Positions 12,898-15,487 of a stretch of 15,487 nucleotides of DNA are shown here, piece by piece. The stretch's first letter is position 1. Each line of letters starts with the position of its first letter. Source of the stretch: Eubacteriales bacterium (GTDB lineage Bacteria; Bacillota_A; Clostridia; Christensenellales; Aristaeellaceae); the NCBI GenBank assembly GCA_029974855.1, contig JARKQO010000500.1:1-15487 (forward strand), given 5' to 3'. The position numbers and the translations under genes are program-made. The notes beneath the pieces are model-generated. The model was not told the DNA's origin and made no database searches. It was given only the letters and a program-made list of their open reading frames with translations.

Positions 12898-13272
12898 ATG
12901 CCCACGATCAATCAATTGATCCGCAAGGGACGGCAAAAGGTGGAAGGCCGGTCTACGGCTCCCATTCTGCAAGGCTGCCCGCAAAAACGCGGCGTCTGCC
13001 TCAGCGTGAAGACCACCACCCCCAAAAAGCCCAACTCCGCCCTGCGGAAGATCGCGCGTATCCGTCTGACGAACCTCATCGAGGGTACGTGCTACATCCC
13101 GGGCATTGGTCACAATCTGCAGGAGCACAGCGTGGTGTTGATCCGCGGCGGCCGTGTGCGGGATTTGCCCGGCGTTCGCTATCACATCATCCGCGGCGCT
13201 CTGGATACCGCAGGCGTGGCCAAGCGGATGCAGGGCCGTTCCCTGTATGGCGCCAAGCGGCCCAAGAAGTAA
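12898..13272 (+). CDS. rpsL: 30S ribosomal protein S12, with Arg88
   Basis: A 124-residue S12, a decoding-centre protein of the small ribosomal subunit. It aligns without gaps to E. coli S12 through CPQKRGVC (27-34), [13 protein letters not shown] (39-51), HNLQEHSV and the C-terminal YGAKRPKK. K43 in the TPKKP loop is kept. In the second decoding loop the sequence is [12 protein letters not shown]: position 88 (Met = 1; codon CGG at 13159-13161) is Arg, where E. coli, B. subtilis and M. tuberculosis have Lys. In M. tuberculosis, K88R is a known streptomycin-resistance substitution. The start is set by CCGGAGGTG upstream of the ATG. It follows the L7Ae-like gene and precedes rpsG after an unusually long gap. 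Confidence 0.98.
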   Translation: MPTINQLIRKGRQKVEGRSTAPILQGCPQKRGVCLSVKTTTPKKPNSALRKIARIRLTNLIEGTCYIPGIGHNLQEHSVVLIRGGRVRDLPGVRYHIIRGALDTAGVAKRMQGRSLYGAKRPKK

Positions 13273-13532
13273 GCCGCCCTTCGTGCCGCCGTTTGCACCC
13301 CTTTGAAGTGGGCGCAGGCGCGGGGCCCTTGCGCGTGAGAATCGAAGCGCCGCAAACCCCCGCACACCGCGTGACTTTCCGGTAGTCCGGAGCGGTCGAT
13401 GCTGAAGGCCGTCAGAAGCAGCACAGCAGCGCGAGGCAAAAAACGCAGCTTTTCTCCATGGACTGTTGGCACAGCCGCGCCATGGAACCCAGCAGCCGGG
13501 CCCTGGCCCGCCTGACATAAGGAGGGAACATC
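13273..13532 (+). other. Long structured rpsL-rpsG intercistronic region
   Basis: This 260-nt gap holds no convincing gene, promoter or terminator, and the minus-strand frame covering it (13182-13586) is a shadow. It holds several possible hairpins: TCCGG-TAGT-CCGGA near 13377-13390, CGGTC/GGCCG near 13393-13411, and TCCATGG (13455-13461) with CCATGGA (13480-13486). In E. coli the shorter rpsL-rpsG gap is the S7 binding site for translational autoregulation, so a comparable role is possible here. The rpsG ribosome binding site (AAGGAGGG) is at its end. Confidence 0.5.
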
Positions 13533-14003
13533 ATGCCCCGTCGCGGATTTATTCCCAAGCGTGAGGTATTGCCGGATCCCGTACACGGGACCACGGTTGT
13601 CACCAAGCTCATCAACCAGATCATGCTGGACGGCAAGCGCGGCACAGCCCAGCGCATCTGCTATTCAGCCTTTGAAACCATTTCCCAAAAAACCGGCAAG
13701 GACGCCAACGAGGTGTTCACAGCCGCTTTGGCCAATGTGTCCCCGCAGCTGGAAGTAAAGGCCCGCCGGGTCGGCGGCGCCACCTACCAGGTGCCCATCG
13801 AGATCCGCCCCGAACGCCGCCAGACCCTTGGTCTGCGCTGGCTGGTGGATTTCAGCCGCAAGCGCGGTGAAAAGACCATGGCCGAGCGCCTGGCCGGCGA
13901 ACTGATGGACGCGGCCAATAACACTGGCTCCGCTGTGAAGCGCAAGGAAGAAATGCACCGTATGGCCGAGGCCAACAAGGCTTTCGCCCACTACCGCTGG
14001 TAA
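13533..14003 (+). CDS. rpsG: 30S ribosomal protein S7
   Basis: A 156-residue S7, which nucleates assembly of the 30S head and contacts E-site tRNA. It begins [19 protein letters not shown] and has the family segments [15 protein letters not shown] (26-40), [22 protein letters not shown] (75-96) and the C-terminal [18 protein letters not shown] typical of bacterial S7. Length is exactly as expected. AAGGAGGG upstream fixes the start. It follows rpsL after the structured 260-nt gap and precedes fusA by 66 nt, the usual str operon order. S7 is the operon autoregulator in E. coli; whether this holds here is not known. Confidence 0.98.
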   Translation: MPRRGFIPKREVLPDPVHGTTVVTKLINQIMLDGKRGTAQRICYSAFETISQKTGKDANEVFTAALANVSPQLEVKARRVGGATYQVPIEIRPERRQTLGLRWLVDFSRKRGEKTMAERLAGELMDAANNTGSAVKRKEEMHRMAEANKAFAHYRW

Positions 14004-14069
14004 GGGGCTTCCCCGCCCCCGGCGCCATTTCCCCTTACGCCAGCGCATTCGAAAGGAGACCCATCCCCT

Positions 14070-15487
<1,418 letters not shown>

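Noticed and set aside
13182..13586. 134-codon minus-strand frame across the rpsL-rpsG gap
   Set aside because: It overlaps the ends of both ribosomal genes on the opposite strand, has no ribosome binding site and shows no recognisable domain.

Overview
The window looks like chromosomal core sequence of a GC-rich member of the Bacillota, most likely class Clostridia. The grounds are strong AAGGAGG-type ribosome binding sites, a DnaD-domain protein coupled to a DnaI-like helicase loader, a YbxF-type L7Ae protein at the head of the str ribosomal operon, and a DnaE with an N-terminal PHP domain. I cannot place it more finely by eye. No tRNA, rRNA, CRISPR array, transposase or phage gene was seen.

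Layout. (1) 1-1602, minus: the N-terminal 534 residues of DNA polymerase III alpha (dnaE), cut by the window edge, with its own extended -10 promoter. (2) 1733-8072, minus: a compact six-gene operon running from a TTGACA-17-AATAAT promoter to an intrinsic terminator. In transcription order it holds an atypical SDR epimerase/dehydratase, a TIM-barrel sugar isomerase/epimerase-like protein, a DAO-fold FAD oxidoreductase with a five-cysteine cluster, a membrane-anchored GT2 glycosyltransferase, a second GT2, and a polytopic membrane protein that may be a GT-C transferase. The first three junctions are stop/start overlaps of 4, 4 and 8 nt. The set looks like a pathway that makes, lipid-links and transfers an unusual sugar, and it is the best candidate here for an undescribed system. 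(3) 8073-8327: a divergent control region with promoters in both directions, a perfect 10-bp inverted repeat and a leader that can fold as a three-way junction.

(4) 8328-11196, plus: a replication-initiation operon, with a multi-module DnaD-domain protein, a DnaI/DnaC-like AAA+ loader, and an ArsC/Spx-fold protein without cysteines. All junctions are ATGA overlaps. (5) 11245-11910: a HAD-family hydrolase with a DxGST motif. (6) 12130-12300: a small two-helix membrane protein with its own promoter and terminator. (7) 12451-15487: the str operon (L7Ae-like protein, rpsL, rpsG, partial fusA), driven by a near-consensus promoter whose spacer holds an 18-bp palindrome. It is separated from rpoBC, which usually precedes it. 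RpsL carries Arg at position 88, where sensitive bacteria usually have Lys and where Lys-to-Arg changes give streptomycin resistance. The rpsL-rpsG gap is 260 nt and contains several possible hairpins.
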